A stretch of 64,000 bases of DNA from Geobacter sp. (GTDB lineage Bacteria > Desulfobacterota > Desulfuromonadia > Geobacterales > Geobacteraceae), in NCBI GenBank assembly GCA_016177775.1, contig JACOUQ010000019.1, positions 41,882 to 105,881 on the forward strand, written 5' to 3'. Both the position numbers and the translations under genes were made by a program. Under the pieces are notes generated by a model. The model saw only the letters and a list, made by a program, of their open reading frames with translations, ran no database searches and had not been told where the DNA came from. Below, in pieces: positions 24,777-34,052 of the stretch; the first letter of the stretch is position 1, and the number at the start of each line of letters is the position of its first letter.

Positions 24777-24805
24777 ACTCACGACTCACTTATTCACGAT
24801 TCACC
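24777..24805. repeat. Heptamer array reaching into a stop codon
   Basis: ACTCACG, ACTCACT, (T) ATTCACG, ATTCACC: 7-base units with one extra base. The last unit overlaps the TGA stop of the gene at 24801-25016. The unit resembles the ATTCACC array at 65-92. Confidence 0.75.
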
Positions 24806-25016
24806 GATTTTTCAGGTATTCATCTATTTCCGCCGCAATCTTCGCCTCATCCTCTTTCGACAGCCCGTGGATGGAGACCACGTCCTTCAGCAGGCATATC
24901 CCCACCTTGCAGGTGACGCAGCCTATGTCGTAGCGGGCGAGGATTTCGCCGATTCCTGGGTATTCCGCGATCACGTCCTGGATTGCCTTGTTGCCGAGAT
25001 CATTTTTGAATTCCAT
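24801..25016 (-). CDS. DUF1858-type small protein
   Basis: A 71-residue protein: LGNKAIQDVIAEYPGIGEILARYDIGCVTCKVGICLLKDVVSIHGLS. The arrangement, with helices around a Cys-x2-Cys, resembles DUF1858 and the N-terminal domain of ScdA/RIC di-iron repair proteins, where the Cys pair sits at the same place. ATG 25016 has GGAGG 6 bases upstream. As first gene of a three-gene minus-strand cluster ending with hemerythrin, it may act with it in repair of iron-sulfur centres or NO defence; this is inference. Confidence 0.8.
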   Translation of the reverse strand: MEFKNDLGNKAIQDVIAEYPGIGEILARYDIGCVTCKVGICLLKDVVSIHGLSKEDEAKIAAEIDEYLKNR

Positions 25017-25061
25017 CGTATTCCTCCCTTCCCTTGATGATTCCACTCTACTCCCGCCCGG

Positions 25062-25091
25062 TCAAAAAGTTCATGACCTGCGTCAAAAAGC
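25062..25091. promoter_or_regulatory. Direct repeat GTCAAAAAG in divergent promoter region
   Basis: Two identical 9-base copies at 25062-25070 and 25083-25091, 21 bases apart (two helical turns), lie between the divergent DUF1858-type and ferritin-like genes. They could bind a regulator of both. Confidence 0.4.
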
Positions 25092-25185
25092 GGGATTTCG
25101 GGGGGCGGAAGAAATTTTTTAAAAATGAGGTATTCTTGAACATTGCAAATATATTTTTCATGGAAAACTTAAAAGGAGTCATGCA

Positions 25186-25662
25186 ATGAGCGAAATGAAG
25201 AATCTCTGCTACACCTTCGAGGCGGCTGTTGAGAAGGCCATTGAGATGGAACAGAGGGATTTTCGGCACTATCTGGATTCTATCAGGATGCTGAAAAGCG
25301 AGCCTGCCCGTAAAGTCCTGCGCGACGTGGCCCTGGACGAGCTGAACCACAAGCATGCATTGGAAAAGGCCCTCGTGGAGGGGCGGTTCAATGTCTCCGG
25401 CGCCATGGGGAAGCCGGTGCCGACCATGCGCCTGGACTACGTGCTGGAGAAGAGGCCGCTGCGCCCCGATGCCGATCCCTGCGAGGCGTTGGCCCATGCC
25501 ATACATCAGGAGAAGGGGGCGGTTGATTTCTACCAGAAGATGGCGTCCGGATGCGCCGACGCCCCGATGGGGGGGATGTTCGGAAAGATACTTGAGGACG
25601 AGACCCGCCATTTGCAGGCGCTGGAGGATCTATACGAGCAGCACTGCATGCCGGAAGGGTAA
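25186..25662 (+). CDS. Ferritin-like/rubrerythrin-type di-iron protein
   Basis: A 158-residue four-helix protein with Glu/His di-iron motifs on each helix: AIEMEQRDFRHYLDSI, VALDELNHKHAL, AIHQEKGAVDFYQKM and ILEDETRHLQALEDLYEQ. It lacks the rubredoxin domain of full rubrerythrin. Likely role is peroxide or iron handling in an anaerobe. Shine-Dalgarno AAAAGGAG is 9 bases from ATG. It is divergent from the hemerythrin cluster and followed, after a repeat, by an octaheme cytochrome. Confidence 0.88.
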   Translation: MSEMKNLCYTFEAAVEKAIEMEQRDFRHYLDSIRMLKSEPARKVLRDVALDELNHKHALEKALVEGRFNVSGAMGKPVPTMRLDYVLEKRPLRPDADPCEALAHAIHQEKGAVDFYQKMASGCADAPMGGMFGKILEDETRHLQALEDLYEQHCMPEG

Positions 25663-25679
25663 TATTAATCCCTAAACCT

Positions 25680-25775
25680 TTTACCACCCCCAGCCCTTTA
25701 GGCCCTTTGGGTCCTCCTAAAATAGGAGGGGAGCAAACTCCCCCTCCTTGGTTAGGAGGGGGGCGGGGGGTGGTC
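25680..25775. repeat. CCTCC / GGAGG inverted-repeat element
   Basis: Nested GC-rich inverted repeats: ACCACCCCC at the left edge pairs with GGGGGGTGGT at the right edge, and CTCCTAAAATAGGAG and related arms lie inside. This is a cruciform-type intergenic element between the ferritin-like gene and the octaheme cytochrome. Confidence 0.6.
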
Positions 25776-25936
25776 GAGGAAGTTGAAGGAAGATCCGATC
25801 TTTTTAATCTGTGTCAATGCGATGCCATGTCGTGCAATGCATAACCTGTGAATCCCCGGGAAGGAAGGAGGTGGGCCGGCTGTTCGTCCTTGCGACCTTT
25901 TTATTTTCAAGCCAATTCCAGTAAAAGGAGACATAA

Positions 25937-27187
25937 ATGAAGAACAGGATCATGAGTTACGTTGTCGCGGCGGCTACCGTCGCGCTTCTGGCGGTCCCGC
26001 TGACCGCAGCGTACGGGGCCAAGGCAAAAATGGCCAAAACAGGCAAGAAATCCGCCTGCATCACCTGCCACGAGAAGGTCACGCCGGGGATCGTGAAGCA
26101 GTTCCTTTCCGGCAAGATGGGTAAAACCCTTGACTGTTCCACCTGTCACGGCACCGAACACATGTCTGCCAGCGACGTCGCCAAGGCCAAGCTCCCCACT
26201 CCCGATACCTGCGCCACTTGTCATCCCAAGCGGGTGAAGGAGTTCCGGGAAGGGAAACACTCCATTGCATGGGCCGCCATGAAGGCGATGCCGATGATCA
26301 CCCACCAGCCCTCCTCAGTGGGTGGCGGCGACCTGAAGGGGTGCTCCGGGTGTCACAAGATTGGTGACAAGGCGATGAGCGACCTCAAGCGTTACGGCAC
26401 CGGCGGGTGCGATGCCTGCCATACCCGTCACTCCTTCTCCGTGGCCGAGGCACGCGATCCGCGGGCCTGCCGCACCTGCCACATGGGCTTCGACCATCCC
26501 CAGTGGGAGATGTGGCAGACCTCCAAGCACGGCACAATCTATGAGATCGAGCCGAAGTCGGGGCGCGCTCCCACATGCCAGACCTGCCACATGCCGGACG
26601 GCAAGCATGACGTCATGACCGCCTGGGGCTTCCTGGCCCTGCGCCTCCCCGAGGACGACCCGCAATGGATGGCCGACCGGGTAACCATCCTCCAGGCCGT
26701 TGGTGTCCTGGACGACAAGGGACAGCCCACCGAGCGCCTCGACGTCGTCAAGGCCGCCAAGGTGGCCCGCCTCGACAAGGCGAGCTTCGACAAGGAGCGC
26801 AATAAAATGATAGACGTCTGCGCCAAGTGCCACTCCCGGAGCTATGCCCAGGCGAACCTTAATGCGGGCGACGATATCATCCGCGACGTGGACCACATCT
26901 TCGCCGATTCCATACGGACCGTGAAGGCGCTCTACGACGATGGCATCATCCAGAAGCCGGCCGGATGGAAGTACGCCCCGGACCTCCTCCAGTTCTACGA
27001 GGCGAAAACTGTGGCAGAGCAGGAGCTCCACCTGGTATTCCTGGAATACCGGATGCGGGCCTTCCAGGGTGCTTTCCACTCAAACCCGGACTACATGCAC
27101 TGGTATGGCTGGGCCAAGGTGAAGGAGGCGGCCACCCGGATCAAGGAAGACGCCGAACGGCTACGCAGGGAGCATAAGAAGATGTAA
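25937..27187 (+). CDS. Hydroxylamine-oxidoreductase-like octaheme cytochrome c
   Basis: A 416-residue periplasmic cytochrome with a signal peptide (MKNRIMSYVVAAATVALLAV, cleaved near residue 27). Eight CXXCH sites are seen: CITCH, CSTCH, CATCH, CSGCH, CDACH, CRTCH, CQTCH, CAKCH. The long heme-free C-terminus with HNP-like FHSNPDYMHWYGW and the AEQELHLVFLEYRMRAFQGAFH helix is characteristic of the HAO/octaheme family. In organisms that do not oxidise ammonia, such proteins usually reduce hydroxylamine, nitrite or NO. It lies next to hemerythrin and ferritin-like genes, which fits detoxification. A terminator follows. Confidence 0.88.
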   Translation: MKNRIMSYVVAAATVALLAVPLTAAYGAKAKMAKTGKKSACITCHEKVTPGIVKQFLSGKMGKTLDCSTCHGTEHMSASDVAKAKLPTPDTCATCHPKRVKEFREGKHSIAWAAMKAMPMITHQPSSVGGGDLKGCSGCHKIGDKAMSDLKRYGTGGCDACHTRHSFSVAEARDPRACRTCHMGFDHPQWEMWQTSKHGTIYEIEPKSGRAPTCQTCHMPDGKHDVMTAWGFLALRLPEDDPQWMADRVTILQAVGVLDDKGQPTERLDVVKAAKVARLDKASFDKERNKMIDVCAKCHSRSYAQANLNAGDDIIRDVDHIFADSIRTVKALYDDGIIQKPAGWKYAPDLLQFYEAKTVAEQELHLVFLEYRMRAFQGAFHSNPDYMHWYGWAKVKEAATRIKEDAERLRREHKKM

Positions 27188-27207
27188 ATCGTCTTCATGG
27201 CAGCACG

Positions 27208-27237
27208 AAAGGCGGGGCGAAAGCCCCGCCTTTTTTT
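27208..27237 (+). terminator. Terminator of the octaheme cytochrome
   Basis: Stem AAAGGCGGGGC / GCCCCGCCTTT with loop GAAA and a T run, 20 bases after the stop. Confidence 0.9.
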
Positions 27238-27240
27238 ATA

Positions 27241-27411
27241 TGTGCGCCCGGCAGGAAAGCACAAGGAGTCATTGTCGACCAGGAAATCACGCTCAAAGGA
27301 ATCAAGGGCAAACTTCGCCTAGTTCTCTTTGTCGCGGAAGACGGCAACGAATACCGCTTCGTGACCAATGCCCATCACCTGAATACTGATGTGGTTGCCG
27401 ATCTTTCCAGA
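27241..27411 (+). pseudogene. IS4-type transposase remnant
   Basis: One plus-strand frame reads VDQEITLKGIKGKLRLVLF followed by VAEDGNEYRFVTNAHHL, which has the look of the region before the catalytic Glu of an IS4-type DDE transposase (LTN then a YRxRW segment in intact copies). The similarity fades after about 27411. There is no start codon and both ends are missing. The fragment overlaps the last 37 bases of treY on the other strand. Confidence 0.6.
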
Positions 27412-30356
27412 AGCGCAACCGGCGCTCCGGTAAAGACTGCGGCCAGCGGCAGAGTCGTCTTACCGTCGCGCTCGATGGCTGTGACCGTTTCGTTGGTAAA
27501 AATATTGCGATATAGGGTCCCCGGCGTTTCTTCGGGGATTGTTACGAACGTTTCCCCCCATATCCCTTCTCCGCAGGGAAGCATGCCAGGCTCGGGGACG
27601 AGCGCGGCGAAGAATCGCGGGGCAACTGCTATCGCGCTCTTTCCCCCCTGCCGCCTGGCAAAGGCGCAGACGTGCCGCTCCTTCTCGCCCGAAACCTCCA
27701 GCGGCAGGTAATCCCCGTTTTCGAACAACTCCCGGTTCTCCCGCCGGAAATTGAGCGTCCGCAAAGTGATGTAGAGCTTGATCCTCCCATCCTCCCATCC
27801 TGCCAGAAGCTCCCTGATGAGCTCCAAAGGGCCGATCTCCTTCTCGCGCCGTGCCAGCCCGGACAGCGCCTCGCGACGGAGCCCGAAATCAACGGGGCGA
27901 CGGTTGTCGGGGTCCACAAGCGTGAGGTCCCACAACTCCGTTCCCTGGTAGAAGTCGGGGACGCCGGGCGATGTTATCTTCAATAGCGTCTGGGAGAGGG
28001 AGGTGAACATCCCCAGGCGGGCGATCCTTTCCTGAAACGGCCTGAATTCCCGCATGAACCTCTTGTCGGCGAGGATGGCGGCAATGAAGGCTGCCAGCGC
28101 TTCCTCATAGGGGATGTTGGGATTGATCCAGCTGCTGTTCACCTTTGCTTCCCGCACCCCCTTTGTCATGTAGTCGGTGATCCTCTCCCCGAAAGCCGCG
28201 ATGGCGGCTTCGTCCATGGGGCCTGTCGGCCATGCCCCCAACAGGGTCTGGTAGAGGAGGTACTCCTCGTTCCGGCTCGGGACAGGTTCTCCTTCCACCA
28301 GCTCCCTTTTTCTTCTCGCGGCCCGGAAGGTGAGCAGGGCTTTGCGCCACTCGTCCGGAACCTCCGACAGGGCGCTTAGGCGCGCCCGCACATCCTCCCC
28401 CCGCTTGGAGTCATGGGTTGAGGTGGCAGTAAGGGAATGGGGGAAGGACTTGAGCCTCTCCAGGTTCTGGCCATGAAATGTGTCAAGCGGGGTGCCGAAC
28501 CTGTCCGGCGTTCCCCCCACTTCATTCAGGGAGGCGAGGCGGTTGTAGACATAGAAGGCCGTGTCCTCCACCCCTTTGGCCATGATCGGGCCGGTGATCT
28601 GCTGGAACCGCATCACGAAATGGAGCCATTCCATCCGGTTTCCTTCCGTGGCATGCTCCGGGAGGCGTAGCAGAAGAACGTCCCGCAGGAAGTCGAATAT
28701 GTACGCGCTGATGGCCGGGTTCTTCCGCTTCGCCCTGGCAACGGCCTCCTCGACATACTGGCTGTCCTTTTCCCGTACCTGCATGGAATTGGTGTAGGTC
28801 CGGTAGACCGGGAAACAGGCGATCACCTCCGAAATGGCGCGGGTCAGGCTGTTGAGGGTGAAGTCCCTGGTCAGGCGGTCCCGTTCGGAGATGGCGTTCA
28901 ACTGGTGCCCGAGGGTGTTTATCTCCCCGGACATGGCCACCTGCATGACCAGCTTCTTCTTCTCGTAAATCACCTCCTGGAAATTGATGCTGCCGCCGCC
29001 GAACCGGTCGTAGGTGCGGTCGAATTTCCTGGCGCTGTCCGTGTCCACGAAGATGCCGTTCAGCGTATTGAGGAAGTCGTAGCCGGTCGTGCTGAAGACC
29101 GGCCAATCCTCCGGTAGCCGTTCCCCTTTCAGGAGGATCTTTTCGCCGATTATGTAAAATGCCTTGATCGCAGGATTGGCGGCAACCGCCTCATCGTATT
29201 CCCGCCCCAGCGCTCCTTCGGCTGCGGTTTCATCGTCGGCCGGCATGCCGCTGTTCTCCGCCAGGCGAAGCTGCGTGAAGCATCCCTTCTGCAGCCGGTG
29301 GAGATAGGCATAAGGGTCGTAGAGGCCGTCGATATGGTCGACCCTTACCCCCGTAATCTTTCCCTCCCTGATGAGCCGGAAGAGAAGGAGATGGGTTTCT
29401 TTGAAGACGAGCGGGTCTTCCATCCTGATGGCCCCCAGGCCGTTGATGTCGAAGAACCGCCGGTAGTTTATCTCCTCCGTCGCCACCCGCCAGAAGGAGA
29501 GGCGGTAGGCCTGCTCCCGCATGAGCCCGTCCAGCAGGTCGAAGCTGGCCGGCTCTCCTTTGATACCATTGAAGATACGGACATTCTCCCCGATGAAACC
29601 GGCGATCTCCGGGCTTTTTTCGCAGAGCCGGGCCAGCCGGTTCTTGACGATCTCCTTTTCCCGGTATCGCTCCTCCCGCTTGTCCGGGTCCTGCTCCGTG
29701 GTGGAGGGGAGGTGCTCCAGTGAGGTGATGATGCTGAGAAGCTCCAGAAGGAGGGGGGCGTCGGCGGGAACGGGCTCTTTCAGTTCCTCAAGGCGGTGGT
29801 GGAGGATGTGCAGATACGAGGCCGGCTCCACCGGCAGCCTGAATTCGCCGTAATGAATGTAGAAGGCGCCCTGGTGGAAACCCAGGGCCAGCTCTCCGTT
29901 TTCGAGGGCGTTGCCGTACTGGCCGGCCAGCAAGGGGAGGAGCACCTTGTTCCTGAGTTCCTTTTTTACCGGCTCCCAGTCGATGTCAAAGAAATAGGCG
30001 TTTTGAGATGCCGGGCCGTTTTCCAGAACATCCATCCACCTGGCATTGGCGCTGCTCTCGATGCACATGTGGTTCGGGACGAAGTCCATCACCAGGCCCA
30101 TCCCGAGGCTCCCGAGCCCCCCGCACAGTTCGCCGAACTCCTCTTCCGTTCCGATCTCGCGGTTCAGGGCATTGTGGTCCACGATGTCGTAGCCGTGCGG
30201 GCTCCCTTCCCTGGCGGCGAAGATGGGGGAGGCGTAGATGTCGGTTATGCCCAGATCGTCAAGGTAGGGGAGGATATCCCGCGCCGCGGCGAAGTTGAAC
30301 CCCCGGTTGAGCTGGAGCCGATAGGTGGCGAGGGGTATGCGGGCTTTGTTGTCCAT
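27375..30356 (-). CDS. treY: Maltooligosyltrehalose synthase
   Basis: A 993-residue GH13 enzyme that turns the reducing-end alpha-1,4 bond of maltodextrin into a trehalose-type alpha-1,1 bond. It starts with PLATYRLQLNRGFNFAAARDILPYLDDLGITDIYASPIF, has GYDIVDHNALNREIG, the nucleophile region GVRVDHIDGLYDP, the acid region EKILLKGERLPEDW, and TTGYDFLN. Length is slightly above the family average. It is downstream of treZ on the same strand, completing the TreY-TreZ pathway. The C-terminal codons overlap a transposase remnant, so the last residues may be altered. Confidence 0.94.
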   Translation of the reverse strand: MDNKARIPLATYRLQLNRGFNFAAARDILPYLDDLGITDIYASPIFAAREGSPHGYDIVDHNALNREIGTEEEFGELCGGLGSLGMGLVMDFVPNHMCIESSANARWMDVLENGPASQNAYFFDIDWEPVKKELRNKVLLPLLAGQYGNALENGELALGFHQGAFYIHYGEFRLPVEPASYLHILHHRLEELKEPVPADAPLLLELLSIITSLEHLPSTTEQDPDKREERYREKEIVKNRLARLCEKSPEIAGFIGENVRIFNGIKGEPASFDLLDGLMREQAYRLSFWRVATEEINYRRFFDINGLGAIRMEDPLVFKETHLLLFRLIREGKITGVRVDHIDGLYDPYAYLHRLQKGCFTQLRLAENSGMPADDETAAEGALGREYDEAVAANPAIKAFYIIGEKILLKGERLPEDWPVFSTTGYDFLNTLNGIFVDTDSARKFDRTYDRFGGGSINFQEVIYEKKKLVMQVAMSGEINTLGHQLNAISERDRLTRDFTLNSLTRAISEVIACFPVYRTYTNSMQVREKDSQYVEEAVARAKRKNPAISAYIFDFLRDVLLLRLPEHATEGNRMEWLHFVMRFQQITGPIMAKGVEDTAFYVYNRLASLNEVGGTPDRFGTPLDTFHGQNLERLKSFPHSLTATSTHDSKRGEDVRARLSALSEVPDEWRKALLTFRAARRKRELVEGEPVPSRNEEYLLYQTLLGAWPTGPMDEAAIAAFGERITDYMTKGVREAKVNSSWINPNIPYEEALAAFIAAILADKRFMREFRPFQERIARLGMFTSLSQTLLKITSPGVPDFYQGTELWDLTLVDPDNRRPVDFGLRREALSGLARREKEIGPLELIRELLAGWEDGRIKLYITLRTLNFRRENRELFENGDYLPLEVSGEKERHVCAFARRQGGKSAIAVAPRFFAALVPEPGMLPCGEGIWGETFVTIPEETPGTLYRNIFTNETVTAIERDGKTTLPLAAVFTGAPVALLERSATTSVFR

Positions 30357-30380
30357 TCAATCCTCTGTCGCAAACCAGCT

Positions 30381-30463
30381 ACTACCAAACCCCTCCAAAC
30401 CTCCCCTTGTCAGGGGAGGCTTATACTTCCCCCCTGATAAGGGGGGATTGAGGGGGGTTGTTT
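30381..30463. repeat. GC-rich inverted repeat covering the end of treZ
   Basis: ACCCCTCCAAACCTCCCCTTGT, AGGGGAGG, CCCCCCTGATAAGGGGGG and AGGGGGGTTG form stacked inverted repeats. The element begins between treY and treZ and extends into the 3' end of the treZ reading frame (from 30421), where it encodes NPPQSPLIRGEV. Confidence 0.7.
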
Positions 30464-32310
30464 ATGTACACCACCACGCTGAACGGGCCAATCCTGACCC
30501 TGCTCCCGTTCTGTTCCGCGGCCACAGTCTGTGGCGCCGATTCTCCCCGTCCCGCCCATTCCCGGGCCGATGAGTCCAACACTTTCTCCCAGGCACCTTC
30601 CGCCAATGGAACCGCCACCTCCTGCTCCGTGTCGCTGAAGCTGAAGATGCAGCAAGCCTCGTCTCCCGCGCTGCGCCTCCTGACAACGATCACCTTTTCA
30701 TCCTCGAAGCCTATTACCTCGATCTCTTTCCGGTCGCGATTGCGAAGGGGGGGCAGAGTGCGCCGCAGCTCCAGGAGCCTTATGTAAAAGCGGAAGACGA
30801 CGGCGTGCTCTCCCTTTTCCCGCAGGCCGGGATCGATCTTCGCGCCCAGAAAGGTCGCCTCGTCCTGGGGATCGGGAGGCTCCCCCTGCCAGGCGAAGGA
30901 GGCGAACTCCGCTTTACGTCCCTCCTGCACCGCCTCCACCAGTGCCGGATCGGAGTGACTGGTGAAGTATGGAAATGGCGCCGGTTCGCCATACTCCTCC
31001 CCCATGAAGAGGAGCGGCAGATAGGGAGAGAGGATCACCAGACCCGCCGCCAGGGTGAGCTTTTCCAGTGGAAGAAGGGCGGTGAGCCGATCACCTTTCA
31101 TCCTGTTCCCCACCTGGTCATGGTCCTGGGCGCAGACGACGAACCTGCCGGGTGGGATATCACTTGAACTGGAGCCGTGGCGTCTTTTCCGGAAGGGGGA
31201 ATAGTTGCCGGAATAGACGAATCCCTCGCTAAAGGACTTCACCATCTGATCAAATCTGCCGTAATCCTGGTAATACCCCCTGTTCTCGCCGGTCAGAAGC
31301 GTGTGCAGGGCGTGGTGGAAGTCGTCGTTGTACTGGGCGTCCAGGCCGTGGCCGCCGATCTCCGGGGGGGCAACGACCCGCGGGTCGTTCAGGGCGCTCT
31401 CGGCGATCACGTAGTTATGTCTCCCGAGCGCCTCCCGATGCCGGTGCACCTCCTCGGCCAGTTCCCGGAGAAAGTGCCGGGCGCTGAAGTCGAAAATCCC
31501 GTGGATAGCGTCCAGCCGGAGCGCATCCACGTGATATTCATCGAGCCAGTAAAGGGCGTTGGCGATGAAAAACGCACGGACCTGGTCGCTGTAAGGGCCG
31601 TCCAGGTTGACCGCGTCCCCCCAAGGGGTGCGGTACCGGTCGGTGAAGTAATGGCCGAACTCGGCGAGGTAGTTCCCCTCCGGTCCCAGGTGGTTGTAGA
31701 CCACGTCCATAACGACCGCCAGCCCTTTTGCGTGGCAGGCATCGACCAGCCGATTGAGTCCCTCCGGGCCGCCGTAGCTGTTCTGGGGAGCGAAGGGGTA
31801 GGTGCCGTCGTACCCCCAGTTGCGGTTCCCCGGAAACTGGACCACCGGCATCAGCTGCACCGCCGTTATCCCAAGGTCCTTCAGGTAATCGAGCCGGGGG
31901 ATGACCGCATCGAATGTCCCCTCGCGGGTAAAGGTGCCGACGTGAAGCTCGTAGATGACGTATTCGTCGAGGGGGAATCCCTTCCACCCTTCGTCATGCC
32001 ACGTAAAGAGCATGGGATCGACTACCTGCGACGCTTCGTGCACCCCGTCGGGCTGGAAGCGCGAAGCCGGGTCAGGGCGGGCCTCCCCGCTCTCAAGGAG
32101 GTAGAAGTAGCGGTCGCCCGCGGCCACTCCTTCCACTGTTGCCGAAAAATAGCCGAACTCCTCCGCTTGCAGAGGGATTGTTCCCGTCCTCTTTCCCGAA
32201 ACGATCCGTATTGCCACGGTCCGGGACTTTGGTGCCCAGACCCTGAAGCGGGTTGTCCCTTCCTTCGTGACCTCCGCTCCGATATCGAGTTTCCAGCCGC
32301 CTATCCCCAT
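30421..32310 (-). CDS. treZ: Malto-oligosyltrehalose trehalohydrolase
   Basis: A 629-residue GH13 hydrolase that releases free trehalose from the TreY product. Visible: an N-terminal early-set domain (FRVWAPKSRTVAIRI), DEYVIYELHVGTFTREGTFDAVIPRLDYLKDLGITAVQLMPV, VMDVVYNHLGPEGNY, nucleophile region DALRLDAIHGIFD, acid region VIAESALNDPRV, and AQDHDQVGNR. The last dozen residues (NPPQSPLIRGEV) come from an intergenic repeat. AGGGAG precedes ATG. treY follows 64 bases after its stop. Confidence 0.94.
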   Translation of the reverse strand: MGIGGWKLDIGAEVTKEGTTRFRVWAPKSRTVAIRIVSGKRTGTIPLQAEEFGYFSATVEGVAAGDRYFYLLESGEARPDPASRFQPDGVHEASQVVDPMLFTWHDEGWKGFPLDEYVIYELHVGTFTREGTFDAVIPRLDYLKDLGITAVQLMPVVQFPGNRNWGYDGTYPFAPQNSYGGPEGLNRLVDACHAKGLAVVMDVVYNHLGPEGNYLAEFGHYFTDRYRTPWGDAVNLDGPYSDQVRAFFIANALYWLDEYHVDALRLDAIHGIFDFSARHFLRELAEEVHRHREALGRHNYVIAESALNDPRVVAPPEIGGHGLDAQYNDDFHHALHTLLTGENRGYYQDYGRFDQMVKSFSEGFVYSGNYSPFRKRRHGSSSSDIPPGRFVVCAQDHDQVGNRMKGDRLTALLPLEKLTLAAGLVILSPYLPLLFMGEEYGEPAPFPYFTSHSDPALVEAVQEGRKAEFASFAWQGEPPDPQDEATFLGAKIDPGLREKGEHAVVFRFYIRLLELRRTLPPLRNRDRKEIEVIGFEDEKVIVVRRRSAGDEACCIFSFSDTEQEVAVPLAEGAWEKVLDSSAREWAGRGESAPQTVAAEQNGSRVRIGPFSVVVYINNPPQSPLIRGEV

Positions 32311-32390
32311 GGCAACTCCCTGTTCCGCATGGACGCTCTATAAAACCATACTTTATCCCCCAAAGGTGTCAATGCCCCGCCGTCTGAAAC

Positions 32391-32423
32391 AAAAAAAGCC
32401 CTCCGTTTCCGAAGGGCTTTTTT
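32391..32423 (-). terminator. Terminator of prfC
   Basis: A short stem (GCCCT / AGGGC) extended by A and T runs, with a loop of about ten bases. On the minus strand it is followed by seven T. It separates prfC from treZ. Confidence 0.8.
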
Positions 32424-32446
32424 CATGTCAGCGATTGTATCGCGGT

Positions 32447-34030
32447 CTACCTGTGCTCCCGCGTGGCGTGGAACTCAAGCGTGGGCCAGTTCTCCATGGT
32501 GTTCTCCAGTCGCCACTGGCTGGAGGCGAGGTATGCCAGGTTTCCCTCGGCGTCGTTGTAGCACGCCATGACTTCTTTCTTCTGAAACTCTTCCACCTTC
32601 TTCCTCTCGCCGGTCACCCAGCGGGCCGTGGCGTAGCTGACCGGCTCGTAGGCGGATTTGACGTTGTACTCGTGCTCCAACCTGTGCATGACCACGTCGA
32701 ACTGGAGCACGCCAACGGCGCCGACGATCCAGTCGCTCCCCATGAGCGGCCGGAAGACCTGGGTGGTCCCCTCCTCGGCCAACTGGGTCAGTCCCTTTTC
32801 CAGGGCCTTGGACTTCATCGGGTCGAGGAGCCTGACCTTGCGGAAGTGCTCGGGGGCGAAGTTGGGGATGCCGGTGTATTTCAGCGCCTCACCCATGGTG
32901 AAAGTGTCGCCGATCTTGATGGTGCCGTGGTTGTGGATGCCGATGATGTCGCCGGGGTAGGCCTCCTCCACGTTGGTGCGGTCCTGGGCCATGAAGATGG
33001 TGGCGTTGTTTATCAATATATCCCGCCCGATCCGGACGTGGCGCACCTTCATGCCGCGGGTGAACTTGCCCGAGCAGATGCGGAAGAAGGCGATCCGGTC
33101 GCGGTGGGCCGGGTCCATATTCGCCTGGATCTTGAAGACGAAGCCGGAAAACGGCTCCTCGTAGGGGGAGACGGTGCGCTCGTCGGCCTCGCGCTCCATC
33201 GGGTGGGGCGCATGCTCGCTGAAGAAGTCGAGGAGCGGCTGCACGCCGAAGGTGTTGATGGCGCTCCCGAAGAAGACCGGGGTCTGGAGGCCAGCGAGGT
33301 AAGCCTCGGGCTCGAACGGGTGGGTCACCCCTTCGAGCAGGTCGATGTCGTTGCGCAGCTCCTCAACCTGGGAACCGATCAGTTCCTCCAGCAGGGGATC
33401 ATCCAGCCCCTTGACCGTCACGATCTGGCCGGTGCCGTTGTTCGCGTCGGGGTCGAAGAAGGTGAGTTCCTTGGTGAGAAGCTGGTAGGTGCCGCGGAAG
33501 CGCTTCCCCATCCCGATCGGCCAGGTTATGGGCGCGCACTGGATCTTGAGGACGCTCTCGATCTCGTCGATCAGCTCCAGCGGCTCTTTCCCCTCCCGGT
33601 CCAGCTTGTTGATGAAGGTCATGATCGGGGTATGGCGCAGCCGGCAGACTTCCAGGAGCTTCTTGGTCTGGCTTTCCACACCCTTCACCGCGTCGATGAC
33701 CATCAGGGCCGAGTCAACGGCGGTCAAAACCCGGTAGGTATCCTCGGAGAAGTCGTTGTGGCCGGGGGTGTCGAGGAGGTTGATGTCGTAGCCGTCGTAG
33801 TTGAACTTCATCACCGACGAGGTGACAGAGATGCCGCGCTGCTTCTCCATCTCCATCCAGTCGGAGGTGGCATGGCGGGCGCTCTTCCTGGCCCGTACCT
33901 CGCCGGCCTGCTGGATCGCGCCGCCGAAGAGCAGCAGCTTTTCCGTAATGGTAGTCTTCCCCGCGTCCGGGTGGCTGATGATGGCAAAGGTGCGGCGGCG
34001 GTCTATTTCCTGCTGGTTGTGCTTATTCAT
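32447..34030 (-). CDS. prfC: Peptide chain release factor 3
   Basis: A 527-residue translational GTPase that removes release factors 1 and 2 from the ribosome after termination. The G domain has the P-loop [14 protein letters not shown], the G2 region [24 protein letters not shown] and NKLDRE. The C-terminal RF3-specific part includes [13 protein letters not shown] [22 protein letters not shown]. Normal length. ATG is preceded by GGGG about 8 bases upstream. It is monocistronic, with its own terminator. Confidence 0.96.
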   Translation of the reverse strand: MNKHNQQEIDRRRTFAIISHPDAGKTTITEKLLLFGGAIQQAGEVRARKSARHATSDWMEMEKQRGISVTSSVMKFNYDGYDINLLDTPGHNDFSEDTYRVLTAVDSALMVIDAVKGVESQTKKLLEVCRLRHTPIMTFINKLDREGKEPLELIDEIESVLKIQCAPITWPIGMGKRFRGTYQLLTKELTFFDPDANNGTGQIVTVKGLDDPLLEELIGSQVEELRNDIDLLEGVTHPFEPEAYLAGLQTPVFFGSAINTFGVQPLLDFFSEHAPHPMEREADERTVSPYEEPFSGFVFKIQANMDPAHRDRIAFFRICSGKFTRGMKVRHVRIGRDILINNATIFMAQDRTNVEEAYPGDIIGIHNHGTIKIGDTFTMGEALKYTGIPNFAPEHFRKVRLLDPMKSKALEKGLTQLAEEGTTQVFRPLMGSDWIVGAVGVLQFDVVMHRLEHEYNVKSAYEPVSYATARWVTGERKKVEEFQKKEVMACYNDAEGNLAYLASSQWRLENTMENWPTLEFHATREHR

Positions 34031-34052
34031 GGTACTACCCCATCATTTTTGC

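Noticed and set aside
31177..32343. A 388-codon open frame antisense to treZ
   Set aside because: No start signal or domain; it mirrors conserved GH13 motifs on the minus strand.
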